A stretch of DNA of 54,231 nucleotides from an uncultured Ignavibacterium sp. GTDB lineage: Bacteria > Bacteroidota > Ignavibacteria > Ignavibacteriales > Ignavibacteriaceae. The DNA is taken from assembly GCA_937934185.1 (NCBI GenBank), contig CALHAB010000064.1, positions 1-54,231 of the forward strand. The letters run 5' to 3'. The notes below the pieces were generated by a model. It was not told the origin of the DNA. It ran no database searches and was given only the letters and a program-made list of their open reading frames with translations. Shown here one piece after another: positions 52,390-54,231 of the stretch (positions within the stretch are counted from its first letter, which is position 1; each line of letters opens with the position of its first letter). The translations under genes were made by a program, and so were the position numbers.

Positions 52390-53991
52390 ATGAAAAAATG
52401 TTTTATGTTGATATTTACACTTTTATTTTTAATTTCACCCAATTCACTATCTCAGTTCAAGGAATGGGGTTCAAAAGTTGGATTCAGATACAATCAGGTT
52501 CTTCCTGTAAATGAATTTAATAAAATTGAAAAACTAACCTTAAAGAATTACCAGTTCTCCTGGCTCGCTGAAGGATTTTTAGCGTTTGAATTAACAAAAG
52601 CAACTGAGCTTCAATTAACCGCTGGTTATGGTTTCTATCGCGGCTCCGATTTTACAGATTATGTATATAGAACTGATATTATTCCAATTAGCCTGAAATT
52701 ACGAATCAGCCCTTTTGATGTTAAGAATTGGAATCCTTACTTATATGTTGGTGGTGGAGCAATGAATTTTATCGTTAAAGATTTTCCAAGGAACAGTTCG
52801 CTTCAAACAGTTAGTGAAAGTGGTTGGACCGGGTACTTCCCTGCCGGAATTGGAAGTGAATTTGCGATTAGCGATTATGTCCTTTTAGATTTTTCTGTAG
52901 GTGGTGCTTATACATTAAGTGATGACTTAAATTTCTTCAAAGAAGACAATTTTGCTGATTGGATGTTAGCCGTTTCTCTCGGAATAACTTTTACCGGCGA
53001 AAGCGGAAGTTCAGACAGAGACAAAGATGGTTTAAATAAAAATCAGGAAGAAGCTATAGGTACAAATCCGAAAAATCCTGATTCAGATGCAGATGGTCTG
53101 AAAGATGGTGAGGAGGTTAATAAGTATCAGACTAGTCCTCTTCAACCAGATACTGATCTCGATGGCATTAGTGATTATGATGAAATCTTTAAATCTCATA
53201 CAAATCCGCTTCTTGCAGATACTGATGGAGATGGTCTAACTGACTTTGAAGAAATTATTAAATACAAAACTGATCCTTTGAATCAGGACACAGACAACGA
53301 TGGATTGACAGACGGCGAAGAAATAATAAAATACTTCTCCGATCCTCTTAAAGCTGATATGGATATGGATGGACTTACAGATAAAGAAGAATTGTTAATT
53401 TATCTGACTGATCCCAAAAAAGCAGATAGTGATTCTGATAAATTAAATGATGCAGAAGAAGTAATTAAATATACAACCAATCCTCTCAAAGCTGATTCTG
53501 ATGATGACGGGCTTAGTGATTATGATGAAATTTTTAAGCATAAAACTAACCCTTTGGAAGCTGACACAGATTCAGGGTCTGTTGATGATAAAACAGAATT
53601 AGACAGAGGAACAGACCCATTAAATCCCGAAGATGATGTTGTAAAAGTGGGTGTTCCGATTGTGCTTGAAGGAATTTACTTTGAAACAGGCAAAGCTGAT
53701 ATTACTGCCGAATCTGAATTTACTCTAAAAAAAGCTCTCGCCACACTGCAAAATTATCCAGAAATAGTTGTTGAAATTAGTGGTCATACTGACATTACTG
53801 GATTATATAAAAAGAATCTTGAACTTTCACAAAAAAGAGCAAATTCTGTAAGAGACTGGCTTATTAAAAATGGAATTGACCCAGCAAGAATTATTGCTAA
53901 AGGATACGGACCAGACAGACCAATTGCTTCTAATGATACTCCTGAAGGAAGGCAAAAGAACAGAAGAATCGAATTTACAAGAATTAAATAG
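52390..53991 (+). CDS. OmpA-family outer-membrane protein with thrombospondin type 3 repeats
   Basis: The 533-residue protein has a signal peptide (KKCFMLIFTLLFLISPNSLSQ), a beta-barrel-like region (about 22-200, with YVGGGAMNFIV and GIGSEFAI), nine calcium-binding TSP3 repeats (about 209-416), and an OmpA peptidoglycan-binding domain (about 425-533: YFETGKADIT, ISGHTDITG, RANSVRDWL, GYGPDRPI, GRQKNRRIEF). It likely links outer membrane to peptidoglycan. GGAG precedes the ATG. A paralogue starts at 54140. Confidence 0.92.
   Translation: MKKCFMLIFTLLFLISPNSLSQFKEWGSKVGFRYNQVLPVNEFNKIEKLTLKNYQFSWLAEGFLAFELTKATELQLTAGYGFYRGSDFTDYVYRTDIIPISLKLRISPFDVKNWNPYLYVGGGAMNFIVKDFPRNSSLQTVSESGWTGYFPAGIGSEFAISDYVLLDFSVGGAYTLSDDLNFFKEDNFADWMLAVSLGITFTGESGSSDRDKDGLNKNQEEAIGTNPKNPDSDADGLKDGEEVNKYQTSPLQPDTDLDGISDYDEIFKSHTNPLLADTDGDGLTDFEEIIKYKTDPLNQDTDNDGLTDGEEIIKYFSDPLKADMDMDGLTDKEELLIYLTDPKKADSDSDKLNDAEEVIKYTTNPLKADSDDDGLSDYDEIFKHKTNPLEADTDSGSVDDKTELDRGTDPLNPEDDVVKVGVPIVLEGIYFETGKADITAESEFTLKKALATLQNYPEIVVEISGHTDITGLYKKNLELSQKRANSVRDWLIKNGIDPARIIAKGYGPDRPIASNDTPEGRQKNRRIEFTRIK
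53014..53637 (+). repeat. Nine thrombospondin type 3 coding repeats
   Basis: Nine 22-25-residue units, mostly 23 residues (69 bases), of the form D-x-D-x-D-G-L-x-D-x-E-E-x-x-K-Y-x-T-x-P-L-x-A. The two most similar are units 4 and 5 (DTDGDGLTDFEEIIKYKTDP and DTDNDGLTDGEEIIKYFSDP). Units 7 and 9 deviate at the DG step (DSDSDKLND, DTDSGSVDD) and may bind calcium less well. Confidence 0.9.
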
Positions 53992-54139
53992 AAGTTTGTT
54001 CTATGTCAATAAAAAGTTATTAATTCATAATATATCTTTGAAATTTATTTAAAAATGGAAATATTACATAAGCAATTTAATTCCTTATGCAATTCAAGGG
54101 TTTCATTATCAATAATTTACCAACAAACAAGAGGTATGT

Positions 54140-54231
54140 ATGAAAAAACTACTTTACTTTACATTTGCTGTTCTTCTTTTAATGAATCAGCAGAATTTTT
54201 CTCAATTAAAAGACTATGGACAAAAATTTGG
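54140..54231 (+). CDS. Partial exported protein, paralogue of the preceding OmpA-family gene
   Basis: The open frame from ATG 54140 runs to the window edge (30 codons): signal peptide KKLLYFTFAVLLLMNQQNF, then SQLKDYGQKFG. This matches the start of the upstream protein after its signal peptide (SQFKEWGSKVGF), so it is a tandem paralogue. AGAGG lies 6 bases upstream. The rest of the gene is outside the window. Confidence 0.8.
   Translation, partial: MKKLLYFTFAVLLLMNQQNFSQLKDYGQKF

Noticed and set aside
53014..53637. Tandem DNA repeat or CRISPR-like array
   Set aside because: The period is explained by protein-level TSP3 repeats with diverged codons; there are no unique spacers.

Overview
The window looks like ordinary chromosome from an AT-rich member of the Bacteroidota/Chlorobi group, most like the Ignavibacteria. 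This is an inference from content. A huge subtilase carries a type IX secretion C-terminal sorting domain, ssb is followed by a GldE-like CNNM protein, there are DUF2795, DUF5683 and 'YTPRFY' small proteins typical of that group, and several genes have TAnnTTTG promoter elements upstream. There is no insertion sequence, integron, CRISPR array, rRNA or prophage. One tRNA gene (tRNA-Pro, GGG) is present.

Layout. 1-491 (-): 5' part of a membrane-anchored, pilin-like secreted protein that runs off the left edge. 822-24780 (+): a long run of housekeeping genes. It starts with ssb, a CNNM/GldE-like protein, an MlaD-like protein, ggt, acpS, a small membrane protein and an HNH protein. It continues with trpS-scpA-scpB-rluB-dacB-lysS-ctpA-DUF3108-gamma carbonic anhydrase-ybeY-xer-hpf-hprK-M23-DUF2795, then a terminator, then holB-thiolase-hbd and a ClC channel. 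24829-32212 (-): purF, the T9SS subtilase, pgsA, ftsY and a small membrane protein. 32343-32795 (+): a lone CoA-binding protein. 32792-50395 (-): a secreted MetX-like hydrolase; merR followed by tRNA-Pro and a terminator; a shikimate gene (aroQ) with two small proteins; parA-parB-DUF5683-Yip1-like-nadB; a UPF0173 hydrolase, CHAD protein, glycosyltransferase, cdaA, folP, PASTA protein and rpe; and a pantothenate/CoA operon. 50700-end (+): rqcH and two tandem paralogous outer-membrane genes, the second cut by the window edge.

How the genes work together. Most neighbours overlap by 1-4 bases (ATGA, GTGA, TTGA, TAATG), so translational coupling is the rule. The clearest functional unit is the (-) operon DUF2520 protein-panB-panC-coaBC-coaX-panD. 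It holds the pantothenate and early CoA enzymes except a recognisable ketopantoate reductase; the DUF2520 Rossmann protein overlapping panB is the obvious candidate. Chromosome segregation is represented twice (scpAB and parAB).

Most notable observations: an HNH protein whose conserved N-terminus has no usable start codon; TrpRS and PurF both carrying cysteine sets of the [4Fe-4S] type; the DUF2520/pan operon; a DHPS with a roughly 120-residue unexplained N-terminal extension; a ClC channel ending in an RCK_C-type domain in a window that also has a diadenylate cyclase; and a terminator whose U-tract abuts the holB start codon. I did not find a clearly new multi-gene system; these are the best leads.
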